Part shown: piece after piece, positions 1 to 7,091 of the stretch
How the letters are laid out: each line of letters begins with the position of its first letter
Position numbering within the stretch: the first letter of the stretch is position 1
Assembly (NCBI GenBank): GCA_964649195.1
Contig: CAZYPK010000098.1
Location: 1 to 19,244 of the forward strand
DNA: 19,244 nt
Direction of reading: 5' to 3'
Source: JTS-RE9 sp964649195
Lineage (GTDB): Bacteria > Planctomycetota > Phycisphaerae > Phycisphaerales > Phycisphaeraceae
Translations under genes and position numbers: made by a program
Notes under the pieces: generated by a model
The model's database searches: none
What the model was told of the DNA's origin: nothing
The model's input: only the letters and a program-made list of their open reading frames with translations

Positions 1-1149
1 CTCACCGGGGTGAACTTCATCGCCTCGATCCACCTGCTGCGGCCCAAGGGCATGACGTGGTTTCACATGCCGCTGCTGCTGTGGGCGCTCTACGGCACCA
101 GCGTGATTCAGATCCTGGCCACGCCGGTGCTGGGCATCACGCTGCTGCTGCTGATCGCCGAGAACGTGCTGGGCGTGGGCATCTTCGATCCCCGGCTCGG
201 CGGCGATCCGATTCTCTTCCAGCATTTCTTCTGGTTCTACTCCCACCCGGCGGTTTACATCATGATCCTCCCGGCGATGGGCGTCATCAGCGAGATCATC
301 TCCACGCACAGCCGCAAGCACATCTTCGGCTACAAGTTCATCGCCTACAGTTCCATCGCCATCGCCCTGTTCGGCTTCCTCGTGTGGGGGCATCACATGT
401 TCGCCAGCGGACAGTCGCCGCTGACCAACGCGATCTTCAGCCTGCTCACCTTCAGCGTCGCCATCCCCTCGGCGGTGAAGGTCTTCAACTGGCTCAGCAC
501 GATGTACAAGGGATCGATCCAGTTCAACACGCCGATGTTGTACGGCATCAGCTTCATTCTCCTCTTCGCCATCGGCGGGCTCACCGGCCTGTTCCTGGGC
601 GCGCTCAATGTTGACATCCCCCTGCACGACACCTACTTCATCGTCGCTCACTTTCACTATGTCATGATGGGCTCGGCGCTCATGGCGTTCATCGGCGGCG
701 TCTATCACTGGTGGCCCAAGATGTTCGGCAGGATGTACAACGAGAAGCTGGGCATCGTCGCGGCCATCGTCGTGTTCGTCGGATTCAACTGGACCTTCTT
801 CATCCAGTTCATCGCCGGCTCGCAGGGCATGCCCCGCCGGTATGCGACGTATGTCGAGAAGTATCAGACCTATCACCAGATTTCGACGGTCGGCGCCTTT
901 GTGCTGGGCACAGGCCTGGTGATGGTGCTGATCAACTGGATTCACTCGCTTTTCAAGGGCCGAAAAGCGCCGGCGAATCCGTGGGGCGGCAACACACTGG
1001 AATGGCACTGCCCTTCCCCGCCGCCGCTGGAGAACTTCGCCAAGACGCCGGCCGCCGACGATCCTTACAACTACAAACACTGGCAGTACGACGAGGCCTC
1101 GCAGGGCTACGTGCATGATGGATTGCCCGAGGAGCGCAGGAAACACTGA
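1..1149 (+). CDS. ctaD: Cytochrome c oxidase subunit I, A2-type (5' end outside the window)
   Basis: Catalytic heme-copper subunit that reduces O2 to water and pumps protons across the inner membrane. The frame is open from base 1, so about a third of the usual 550-600 residues is missing upstream. Numbering from the codon at base 10: the SHPAVY motif gives a CuB histidine (H79) and the Tyr normally cross-linked to it (Y83). The other two CuB ligands are H128-H129 in WGHHMF. K157 in IPSAVKVF fits the K-channel lysine. HDTYFIVAHFHY (206-217) holds the heme a3 (H214) and heme a (H216) ligands. The motif is YSHPxVY, without the Glu of the A1-type GHPEVY, which places the protein in the A2 group of heme-copper oxidases. 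It is followed by subunit III, IV and III-like genes on the same strand, clearly one operon. The family call is near certain. Confidence 0.97.
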   Translation, partial: LTGVNFIASIHLLRPKGMTWFHMPLLLWALYGTSVIQILATPVLGITLLLLIAENVLGVGIFDPRLGGDPILFQHFFWFYSHPAVYIMILPAMGVISEIISTHSRKHIFGYKFIAYSSIAIALFGFLVWGHHMFASGQSPLTNAIFSLLTFSVAIPSAVKVFNWLSTMYKGSIQFNTPMLYGISFILLFAIGGLTGLFLGALNVDIPLHDTYFIVAHFHYVMMGSALMAFIGGVYHWWPKMFGRMYNEKLGIVAAIVVFVGFNWTFFIQFIAGSQGMPRRYATYVEKYQTYHQISTVGAFVLGTGLVMVLINWIHSLFKGRKAPANPWGGNTLEWHCPSPPPLENFAKTPAADDPYNYKHWQYDEASQGYVHDGLPEERRKH

Positions 1150-1153
1150 TTCA

Positions 1154-1203
1154 TTTCACATGGGTGGCAGCCGCGGCGTTCTCGCTGCGCGTCCCCTGTG
1201 AAA
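1154..1203. repeat. Small nested inverted repeat between oxidase subunits I and III
   Basis: Arms 1154-1164 and 1193-1203 pair at 10 of 11 positions, with an inner GCAGC/GCTGC pair. The element ends 22 bases before the subunit III start. It could be a transcript-stabilising hairpin within the operon or a copy of a genome-wide short palindrome. No T-run follows, so an intrinsic terminator is unlikely. Confidence 0.45.
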
Positions 1204-1225
1204 CATTGAGGCATCAAGGAACGAC

Positions 1226-2344
1226 ATGAGCACCGCCGCCACCGAACAACCTGAAGCGCATGGCCCGCATGAAGCGCACGGCCATCATCCCCATCCGCCG
1301 CACCTAGCCCATCACTTCGACACGATGGGGCAGCAGTTCGATGCGGGCAAGCTGGGGATGTGGGTTTTTCTGGCGACCGAAATCCTCATGTTCGGCGGCT
1401 TGTTCTGCGCCTATGCCGTCTATCGCGCCAACAACCCGGATGTCTTCGCCTTCGCCCACAAGGAGCTGAACACCACCCTGGGCGCGATCAACACCGTGGT
1501 GCTCATCGCCAGCAGCCTGACGATGGCGTGGGCGGTGCGCTGCTCGCAGCTTGGGCAGAATCGCGGGCTGGCGCTTTGCCTGGCCCTTTCGCTGCTGGGC
1601 GGCTTCGGCTTCCTGGCCATCAAGACGATCGAATACAACAAGAAGTGGGATCATCATCTCTGGGTCGGCACCGCCAACGAATATCACCCGAATTTCAAGG
1701 GGGAAAAGCATGATGACGGCCACGCCCCCGCCGATGCGGGCAAAACACCGGCTGATGCCAAACCTGACAACGGGCCCGCGAAGGAGAGCGCCGCATCAGG
1801 GCCGCTGATCGATCGCAGCACGCTGGCCATGCCCTCCGTCGGGCCGGGCGGCATGAACAGCAAGGTGTTCGGCGGCGCGGCGGTGAAACACGAAAAAACA
1901 CATGGCATACAACACGGCGACCTTGCAACCTTTGACAAGGAGCGCGTACACATCTTCTTCCAGGTCTATTACATGATGACCGGATTGCACGGCCTGCACG
2001 TGCTCATCGGCATGGGGCTGATGTTCTGGATTCTGCTGCGGGCGGTGCGGCCGGCGGCGCGCGGATGGGTGTTCATGCTCGGGCCGGCGGCGGTCTGCGC
2101 CTTCGTCGCCTATGTCGGCGCGATCGTGGGCAACTGGCCGGTCATCTACACCGGCCTGGCCCTGGCGGTCGTGCTGGGCTGCGCGGCGATTTTTCTTTTC
2201 GACAAGGCCCGCCGAAAGCCGCGCGAAGGCGCCGGGGAGTTCGGCCCGCACTATTTCATCCCCGTCGATCTGGTCGGCCTCTACTGGCACCTGGTCGATC
2301 TGATCTGGATTTTCCTGTTCCCGCTGTTGTATCTGATTCACTGA
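1226..2344 (+). CDS. ctaE: Cytochrome c oxidase subunit III with two additional transmembrane helices
   Basis: Structural membrane subunit of the oxidase. An AAGGA ribosome site sits just upstream of the ATG. The N-terminus is histidine-rich (nine His in residues 12-30). Helices are seen at about 43-66, 86-106, 113-134, 241-273, 281-302, 305-326 and 348-371. The conserved subunit III parts are there: the first helices, the TGLHGLHVLIG segment (252-262) and the C-terminal YWHLVDLIWIFLF (353-365). Two things are unusual. A polar, Ala/Pro/Lys-rich loop of roughly 100 residues (141-240) follows the third helix. An extra pair of helices (281-326) separates the HGLHV helix from the final WHLVD helix, which in most subunit III proteins follow each other directly. 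At 372 residues it is much longer than five-helix bacterial forms of about 200. Family call strong; role of the insertions unknown. Confidence 0.93.
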   Translation: MSTAATEQPEAHGPHEAHGHHPHPPHLAHHFDTMGQQFDAGKLGMWVFLATEILMFGGLFCAYAVYRANNPDVFAFAHKELNTTLGAINTVVLIASSLTMAWAVRCSQLGQNRGLALCLALSLLGGFGFLAIKTIEYNKKWDHHLWVGTANEYHPNFKGEKHDDGHAPADAGKTPADAKPDNGPAKESAASGPLIDRSTLAMPSVGPGGMNSKVFGGAAVKHEKTHGIQHGDLATFDKERVHIFFQVYYMMTGLHGLHVLIGMGLMFWILLRAVRPAARGWVFMLGPAAVCAFVAYVGAIVGNWPVIYTGLALAVVLGCAAIFLFDKARRKPREGAGEFGPHYFIPVDLVGLYWHLVDLIWIFLFPLLYLIH

Positions 2345-2345
2345 C

Positions 2346-2469
2346 GGCGGGTGGCTGGGGCTGAAGCTGGGTTGGGTGGCTGGGGCTGAAGCCTTTGCGC
2401 AAGCCCCAGCCACCCGCGCCGCAAAGCCTTCAGTCCCAGCCACCCGAAGCGAGGCCCCAGCCACCCGCC
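2346..2469. repeat. GGGTGGCTGGGGC-family palindromic repeat cluster
   Basis: Five copies of the word GGGTGGCTGGG(G)C lie in the 204-bp spacer between subunits III and IV. Two are on the plus strand (2349-2367 and 2374-2393). Three are on the minus strand (2401-2415, 2426-2445 and 2453-2466). The ends mirror each other exactly over 15 bases (2346-2360 against 2455-2469), so the whole block can fold into one long hairpin. The same word, again as facing copies, occurs upstream of the sulfatase. Seen directly; the function is unknown. Confidence 0.85.
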
Positions 2470-2548
2470 GAAAAGCAACAGCGAACTTTTGCTCCGCAGC
2501 CAAACAACATTGAAAGATTCAATATCACACGACACTCCGGAATTCACC

Positions 2549-2929
2549 ATGAGCCACTCCCAGGATTCACATCACGTTCGGCCGCACGATGAAACCGATC
2601 CGCTGGCGGACTACCATCCGCACGTTGTGCCCGTGCCGCTGCTGCTGGGCGTGTTCGGCATTCTGCTGTTCCTGACGTTCGTCACCGTGGCGGTGACGCT
2701 GATCGACCTGGGGCCGCTCAACATCTGGATCGCCCTGGCGATCGCCGTGGTCAAGGCGGCGGTGGTGGCGCTCTATTTCATGCACCTGCGTTACGATCGC
2801 CCGTTCCACGGCGTGATCCTCATCGCGTCGCTCTTCTTCGTCGCCATCTTCATCGGCCTGGCGCTGGTGGACAGCACCACCTACAAACCCAACCTGCTCA
2901 AGCAGCCCGCCGAATCGGAACAGCCTTGA
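2549..2929 (+). CDS. Cytochrome c oxidase subunit IV family protein (caa3-type)
   Basis: Small membrane subunit of prokaryotic aa3/caa3 oxidases, thought to help assembly and stability. It has 126 residues and three helices at about 28-51, 57-78 and 88-108. The second ends in the typical VKAAVVALYFMHLRYD signature (68-83). The soluble N-terminus is His/Asp-rich. An upstream in-frame ATG at 2489 would add 20 residues, but 2549 is preferred because family members begin with a short polar His-rich tail and the added residues look like translated spacer. It lies between two subunit III-type genes, with 32 bases to the next gene. The protein could also be named CtaF or CoxD in other schemes. Confidence 0.88.
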   Translation: MSHSQDSHHVRPHDETDPLADYHPHVVPVPLLLGVFGILLFLTFVTVAVTLIDLGPLNIWIALAIAVVKAAVVALYFMHLRYDRPFHGVILIASLFFVAIFIGLALVDSTTYKPNLLKQPAESEQP

Positions 2930-2961
2930 TCATCGCGGCTTGATCGCCTGCACCCCCTGCC

Positions 2962-3549
2962 ATGTCCATCGCTCAAGAACAACCGGACGACCTGCCCCGC
3001 CGCGCACGCATGATCGGCATGTGGCTTTTTCTGGCGGCGCTCACGATGCTCTTTCTCGCCGCGATGATCGGGTACGTGCTCATCCGCCTCAACACCACCA
3101 ACCGCCCCGCCGCCGACGCCATTCACTTTCCCTGGTCCTTCGCCCTGAGCACGCTGGCCCTCGTCGCCGGCGGTTTCACGCTCGAACGAGCCGTGCGATT
3201 CGCGCGGATCGATCGCATCAAGGCGACGCAGACCTGCCTGCAAATCACGCTTCTTCTCACGCTGCTTTTCATCGCCATCCAGACCCCCGGCATGCTCGGC
3301 CTGCTTTCCACGCACCAGCTCAGCCCCGAACAGGGCAACACGCTCTACGGCCTCGTCTTCGTGCTCGTGCTCCTCCACGCCCTCCATGTGCTGGGCGGTC
3401 TGGCCGCGCTCATCATCACCATCGTGCGCACCGATGAATCCGCCTGCCGCGCAGGCGATGTCACCCCGCTGCGATCGCTGGCGATCTACTTTCACTTTCT
3501 TGATGTCGTGTGGATCATCATGCTGCTGATCTTCGTGATCCTCGGCTGA
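2962..3549 (+). CDS. Second, short subunit III-like heme-copper oxidase protein
   Basis: Membrane protein of 195 residues with five helices at about 15-41, 56-79, 92-110, 127-155 and 172-195. The sequence keeps the subunit III pattern: an N-terminal MIGMWLFLAAL segment, LLHALHVLGGLAAL (137-150) equivalent to the HGLHV helix, and YFHFLDVVWIIMLLIF (176-191) equivalent to the WHFVDVVW helix. It is therefore a paralogue of the gene at 1226, without that protein's loop and extra helices. Possible roles are a second subunit III of the same complex or an assembly partner such as the cytochrome o ubiquinol oxidase subunit III-like family. No clear Shine-Dalgarno is seen. It is the last gene of the operon and converges on the sulfatase with only 37 bases between the stop codons. 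Confidence 0.87.
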   Translation: MSIAQEQPDDLPRRARMIGMWLFLAALTMLFLAAMIGYVLIRLNTTNRPAADAIHFPWSFALSTLALVAGGFTLERAVRFARIDRIKATQTCLQITLLLTLLFIAIQTPGMLGLLSTHQLSPEQGNTLYGLVFVLVLLHALHVLGGLAALIITIVRTDESACRAGDVTPLRSLAIYFHFLDVVWIIMLLIFVILG

Positions 3550-3586
3550 GGGATGCGACAACAATGAAGAAGCGGTTCAACACGGA

Positions 3587-5071
3587 TCACCGTCGCTCGG
3601 AGAGGCGTCCGCTTGGCTTTGCCGGATCGAACTTCGGATTGCCGGTCGGGAACCTGGCGTCAACCTCCTTCCACCAGCGGTGAAGATCGGCCTTCATCCG
3701 GGCGACGCGCGCCGGTTCGGCAAGCGACATGTCCTGTCGTTCGGATGGATCGTCGGCGAGATTGAAAAGCTCGCATCGCTGATCCTCGAACCATTCGATG
3801 AGCTTCCAATCGCCGCTGCGCACCGCCGCCGCCGGCGCGCCGCCCTGGTTGCCGTAGTGCGGATAGTGCCAGTAAAGCGAGCGGGCAGGCGCGGCATCGC
3901 CCTTGAGCGCCGGAATCAGCGATGCTCCGTCGAGCACCTGATCCTTCATGGGCTTGGCGCCGACGGCCTCAAGAAGCGTGGGGAAAAAATCAGGACTGCT
4001 GACGGGCGTGGCGACGACGGACCCCGCCTTGGCGACGCCGGGCCAGCGGATGATGAGCGGCTCGCGGATGCCCCCTTCATACATCCAGCCCTTGCCTGCC
4101 CGCCAGGGTTCGTTGGAGGTCGGCCAGCCTTCGCTGGTGGAGAGGCCGCCGTTGTCGCTGGTGAAGATGACGATGGTGTTTTCGCGCAGGCCCAGATCAT
4201 CGATCTTCGCCAGCACCTTGCCGACGGCGAGATCCATCGCTTCGACCATCGCGGCATAAACCGCATGATCCTGGGTGAGCCGCACCTCGCGCGTCGTTTC
4301 ACGGCCCCACTTCTCGGTCAGCCCCAGTCGCTTTTTCTTCTCTTCATACTTTTGGCGCAGGTCCTCGCGCGCGATCAGCGGCGTGTGAACGGAGTAGAAC
4401 GAGAAATAGGCGAAGAAAGGTTGGTCCTTGTTCGCCTCCATGAATCGGTTGGTTTCGGTTGCAAGTCGATCGGGCAGATGTTCGCCTTCGGGTCCATCGG
4501 TGAGTCGAGGGTTGCCGTAGGGTGAAAAATATTTTTTGCCGCCGTAGGGTCCGCCGCGATCGGTGCCGCCCATGTTGACATCGAAGCCCTGGTTTTCAGG
4601 CCAGTGTCCTTCGGGCCCCAGGTGCCATTTGCCTGCGAAAAACGTGGCATAACCGGCGGCCTTGAGGGATTTGGCAAGGGTCGGCGAATCCAGCGAAAGA
4701 CGACCGGCATAAGGCGCGGGAAGCAGCGGCGTGTTGCGGTTCCACTTGTCCGGCGCCGCCGCGCCGATGTAGTCGGTGATGCCGGTGCGCTGAGGCCACT
4801 GCCCGGTCATGATGCTGGCCCGCGTCGGGGAGCATACGGGGCAGGCCGCGTAGGCGTCGGTGAACCGCGCCCCATCCTTTGCAAGACGATCGAGATGGGG
4901 CGTTTCATAAAAGCGGCCGCCGTAGGCTCCCAGATCGCGCTGGCCCAGATCGTCCGCGAGGAAGAAGACGATGTTGGGCCTGCGCGTTGCCGCCTGCTTT
5001 TCCGCGAACACATGGCCGGTGATGGACAACAGGGTGAACAACAACAGGGTGGTGATGAAATGAAGTTTCAT
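3587..5071 (-). CDS. Secreted sulfatase (formylglycine-dependent, arylsulfatase / GalNAc-6-sulfatase type)
   Basis: Hydrolyses sulfate esters, most likely on sulfated glycans outside the cytoplasm. It has 494 residues. Residues 1-23 form a signal peptide (hydrophobic LLLFTLLSITGHVFA). Metal-binding Asp40-Asp41 lie in FFLADDLG. The CSPTR motif at 80-84 supplies the Cys (C80) that an external enzyme must convert to formylglycine, and a later FTSDNGG motif completes the calcium site. The C-terminal part has the usual sulfatase ending with WKLIEW and ELFNLADDPSE. The start at 5071 is chosen because it opens the signal peptide and has GGAG six bases upstream. A longer reading frame to 5233 would translate an intergenic repeat. 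No sulfatase-modifying enzyme or glycoside hydrolase is adjacent, so the substrate cannot be inferred. Confidence 0.95.
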   Translation of the reverse strand: MKLHFITTLLLFTLLSITGHVFAEKQAATRRPNIVFFLADDLGQRDLGAYGGRFYETPHLDRLAKDGARFTDAYAACPVCSPTRASIMTGQWPQRTGITDYIGAAAPDKWNRNTPLLPAPYAGRLSLDSPTLAKSLKAAGYATFFAGKWHLGPEGHWPENQGFDVNMGGTDRGGPYGGKKYFSPYGNPRLTDGPEGEHLPDRLATETNRFMEANKDQPFFAYFSFYSVHTPLIAREDLRQKYEEKKKRLGLTEKWGRETTREVRLTQDHAVYAAMVEAMDLAVGKVLAKIDDLGLRENTIVIFTSDNGGLSTSEGWPTSNEPWRAGKGWMYEGGIREPLIIRWPGVAKAGSVVATPVSSPDFFPTLLEAVGAKPMKDQVLDGASLIPALKGDAAPARSLYWHYPHYGNQGGAPAAAVRSGDWKLIEWFEDQRCELFNLADDPSERQDMSLAEPARVARMKADLHRWWKEVDARFPTGNPKFDPAKPSGRLSERR

Positions 5072-5132
5072 GGCTGCTCCGGGTATGAGCAAACATGATA
5101 CCGAACAGGAAGCAGGTTCCATGAAATGCGTC

Positions 5133-5215
5133 GGGTGGCTGGGGCTGGCTCTGCGTAAGCCCCGGCTCCCCCGGTTCACCTTGCCGGGGCTTCGCGGACT
5201 CAGCCCCAGCCACCC
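5133..5215. repeat. GGGTGGCTGGGGC-family palindromic repeat, single pair
   Basis: Facing copies at 5133-5146 (plus) and 5202-5215 (minus) are perfect complements over 14 bases. A second perfect inverted pair, AAGCCCCGGC at 5158-5167 and its complement at 5183-5192, is nested inside. It belongs to the same family as the block at 2346-2469. It lies about 60 bases upstream of the sulfatase start, within the likely leader or promoter region. Confidence 0.82.
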
Positions 5216-5250
5216 GGAATCACCCGGAATCATCCGAAATTACCCGGAAT
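5211..5250. repeat. 10-bp tandem repeat, four units
   Basis: Four contiguous 10-base units: CACCCGGAAT, CACCCGGAAT, CATCCGAAAT, TACCCGGAAT. It overlaps the edge of the adjoining palindromic repeat, whose last bases form part of the first unit. The repeat runs directly into a solo half-copy of the MITE-like element. Confidence 0.8.
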
Positions 5251-5255
5251 TATCT

Positions 5256-5277
5256 TGCCACAACAGATGGGCGCGCC
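5256..5277. repeat. Solo terminal arm of the MITE-like element
   Basis: These 22 bases match 20 of 22 bases of the right outer arm of the nested palindrome at 7185-7206. No partner arm is seen close by, so it may be a degraded or half copy. Confidence 0.6.
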
Positions 5278-5283
5278 CAAATG

Positions 5284-5312
5284 AAAACGCCGGCGTGATT
5301 CGCCGGCGTTTT
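5284..5312 (-). terminator. Intrinsic terminator of the basic DNA-binding protein gene
   Basis: A perfect 12-bp stem (5284-5295 with 5301-5312) has a 5-base loop. It is GC-rich at the tip, with AAAA/TTTT at the base supplying the T-run in either direction. It starts 25 bases beyond the stop codon of the minus-strand gene at 5338-5772, the natural user. Confidence 0.85.
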
Positions 5313-5337
5313 CAGGGATTGATGTTTGAAGGATGAA

Positions 5338-5772
5338 TCAGGCGACCGAGTACCGGCTGCCGCGTTCGCCTTCGGTTTTTTTCCGATTCAGTTTGCCGCT
5401 GGCAACGAGCTGCCCCAGCAGAATGTCCGCGCGGCCGTTGCGGCCCGAAGCCTTCCACTTGTCGTTGATCTCCGCGGTCAGGAGCGCGCCGTCGGCGAGC
5501 ACCTTGTAGAGGAACTGCTCACCGGTGAGGCCGTCGCCCGACTTGCTCTTGCGGCGACGCTTCTTGCCGCCCTTCTTGCCTGCCGCCGGCGCCGCCTTCA
5601 CGGCCGCCTTGGCGGTTGCCCCGGGCTTGCGGCCGCGACGCTTGGGGGCGGCGGCGCTGATGCCGAGATTGCCGAACACGGCGTCGATCTCCGCAATGGC
5701 ATCGACGTGTTTCTGGCGATCCACCTGAAGGTTCGCAATCAGACGGGAAAGTTCCTGCGCAACGTTGGACAT
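5338..5772 (-). CDS. Small basic DNA-binding protein with AT-hook-like linker and C-terminal winged-helix-like region
   Basis: A 144-residue protein, probably nucleoid-associated or regulatory. Residues 1-38 are an amphipathic helical stretch suited to dimerisation (ELSRLIANLQVDRQKHVDAIAEI). Residues 44-78 form a Lys/Arg/Ala-rich linker with an AT-hook-like RRGRKPG (45-51) and an Ala-Lys section resembling histone H1-type tails. Residues 81-144 look like a small winged-helix domain (GEQFLYKVL, TAEINDKW, GRADILLGQLVASGKL). No named family is certain. The longer in-frame start at 5937 would translate across the promoter, so the ATG at 5772 with GGAG eight bases upstream is preferred. It is monocistronic, with its own promoter and terminator, which fits an abundant protein. 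The function is inferred from composition and layout. Confidence 0.75.
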   Translation of the reverse strand: MSNVAQELSRLIANLQVDRQKHVDAIAEIDAVFGNLGISAAAPKRRGRKPGATAKAAVKAAPAAGKKGGKKRRRKSKSGDGLTGEQFLYKVLADGALLTAEINDKWKASGRNGRADILLGQLVASGKLNRKKTEGERGSRYSVA

Positions 5773-5854
5773 GGAAAAGGCTCCGTAACAATAGTGGTGA
5801 AACAAAAATGTTGGAACATTGGAACACGCGACTTGCTGTCCCCGATTCGCCGTC

Positions 5855-5883
5855 AGTATATATAGAAACGGAACGCACCGCAA
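5855..5883 (-). promoter_or_regulatory. Sigma70-like promoter of the basic DNA-binding protein
   Basis: On the minus strand, TTGCGG (5878-5883) and TATACT (5855-5860) are separated by exactly 17 bases. This leaves an untranslated leader of roughly 75 bases to the ATG at 5772. The leader contains a direct repeat TGTTCCAATGTTCCAA (about 5811-5826), a possible operator. Confidence 0.6.
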
Positions 5884-5924
5884 CACCGGCTTCAATGCCA
5901 TCCTGTTTATGCAGTCCTCCAATA

Positions 5925-5950
5925 CTCCGTTCGCCAAGATGAACGGCTAA
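5925..5950 (-). repeat. REP-like hairpin, copy 1 (degenerate)
   Basis: It shares the CGTTCGCCAAG...GAACGGCTAA words with the copies at 11577 and 14599, but the right arm has changes (GATGAACG instead of GGCGAACG), so only the outer stem CCGTTC/GAACGG remains. It lies about 80 bases 3' of the accA stop and upstream of the promoter at 5855-5883. Confidence 0.6.
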
Positions 5951-6027
5951 ATTAAACGCGCCGGCCCTGATGTTTATGTATTGATGCAACCTCGATACAT
6001 GGATACAGGCGCGACAATACTGCCCCA

Positions 6028-7055
6028 TCAACTCACCGCGCCCAAGGCCCGGAATCGCTCGAACCGGCGGTTGACCAGCGTGTCGGTCTTCAGGCGCAGC
6101 AATTCACGCAGGTTTTTCGTGATCCACTTCTCGACGTTCTCCGCGGCAAGCGCCGGGTTGCGATGGGCCGCGCCGAGGGGTTCATCGATCACGGCATCGA
6201 CGATGCCGTTTTTCAGGTTGTCCCTGCCGGTGAGTTTCAAGGCTTCCGCGGCCTTGCTCGCCTCGGCGCCGGTCTTCCAGAGAATGGCGGCGCAACCTTC
6301 GGGGCTGATGACCGAGTACCAGGCATATTGAAGCATCGCCACGCGATCCGCCACGCCGATGCCCAGCGCCCCGCCGGAGCCGCCTTCGCCGATGACCACG
6401 GAAACGATCGGCGTCTTGAGGCGGCTCATCTCGCGCAGGTTCACCGCGATGGCCTCGGCCTGACCCCGTTCCTCCGCGCCGATGCCCGGGTAGGCGCCNN
6501 NNNNNNNNACCCCCGGCGCCTACCCGGGCATCGGCGCGGAGGAACGGGGGTGTCGATGAAGGTCACGACCGGCAGCTTGAACTTCTCCGCCAGGCGCATC
6601 TTCATCAGAGCCTTGCGATAACCTTCGGGATGGGCGCAGCCCCAGTGCGTTGAGATGCGTTCCTTGGTGTCGCGTCCCTTGTGATGCCCGACGATCAGGC
6701 ACTTGTTGGAACCGATGCGGCCAAAGCCGGTGATGATGGCCGGATCATCGCCGTAGTGTCGATCGCCGTGCAGCTCGCAGAAATCCTTGGCGATCATGCG
6801 AATGTAGTCGATGGTCTGCGGACGGCCGGGATGCCGCGCCACCTGCACGGTGTGCCAGGCGGAGAGGTTGCCGTAGGTTTTTCTGACCATCGAGGTGTGG
6901 TTGTCGCGCAGCTTGCGGATGTCGGCGGACATATCGATGCCCGTCTGCTTCATGTGCAGTTCGAGGTCGGCGATCTGCCGTTCGAGTTGAAGGAACGGCC
7001 GCTCGAATTCGAGTTCGTAGGTGCCGGTGTATGCGGAGAGTATTTCGTCAGGCAT
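6028..7055 (-). CDS. accA: Acetyl-CoA carboxylase carboxyltransferase subunit alpha (interrupted by an assembly gap)
   Basis: With AccD it transfers CO2 from carboxybiotin to acetyl-CoA, giving malonyl-CoA for fatty-acid synthesis. The 5' part (7055 to about 6550) has the family's N-terminal helices, ARHPGRP...DYI, ELHGDR and LPVVTFIDTP. The 3' part resumes before NLREMSRL and includes VIGEGGSGGALGIGV, YSVISPEGCAAILWK and EPLGAAHRNP. Between them lie 10 Ns and an inverted copy of the neighbouring 35 bases. Reading the minus strand directly after the gap gives GAYPGIGAEERGQAEAIAV, exactly what should follow FIDTP. Removing 6499-6545 restores one frame of 326 residues, close to the usual ~320. 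The gene is thus very probably intact in the organism. The ATG at 7055 has no clear Shine-Dalgarno. No accD is adjacent. Confidence 0.93.
6464..6550. other. Scaffold gap with artefactual inverted contig ends
   Basis: Bases 6499-6508 are N. The 35 bases at 6464-6498 are repeated in perfect inverted form at 6515-6549. Only the left copy reads as AccA protein; the right copy breaks the frame. An arbitrary 10-N spacer plus mirrored ends is best read as a misassembled contig end, not as a real palindrome inside an essential gene. Confidence 0.9.
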
Positions 7056-7091
7056 GGGAGGTCGTCACAAGATTGAAAGATTCCGGCAGGA

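Noticed and set aside
5072..5233. N-terminal extension of the sulfatase
   Set aside because: It translates the GGGTGGCTGGGGC repeat and would bury the signal peptide; the ATG at 5071 has a ribosome site.
6464..6550. A true palindrome or insertion inside accA
   Set aside because: Only one arm codes for AccA, and the N spacer marks a scaffold join.
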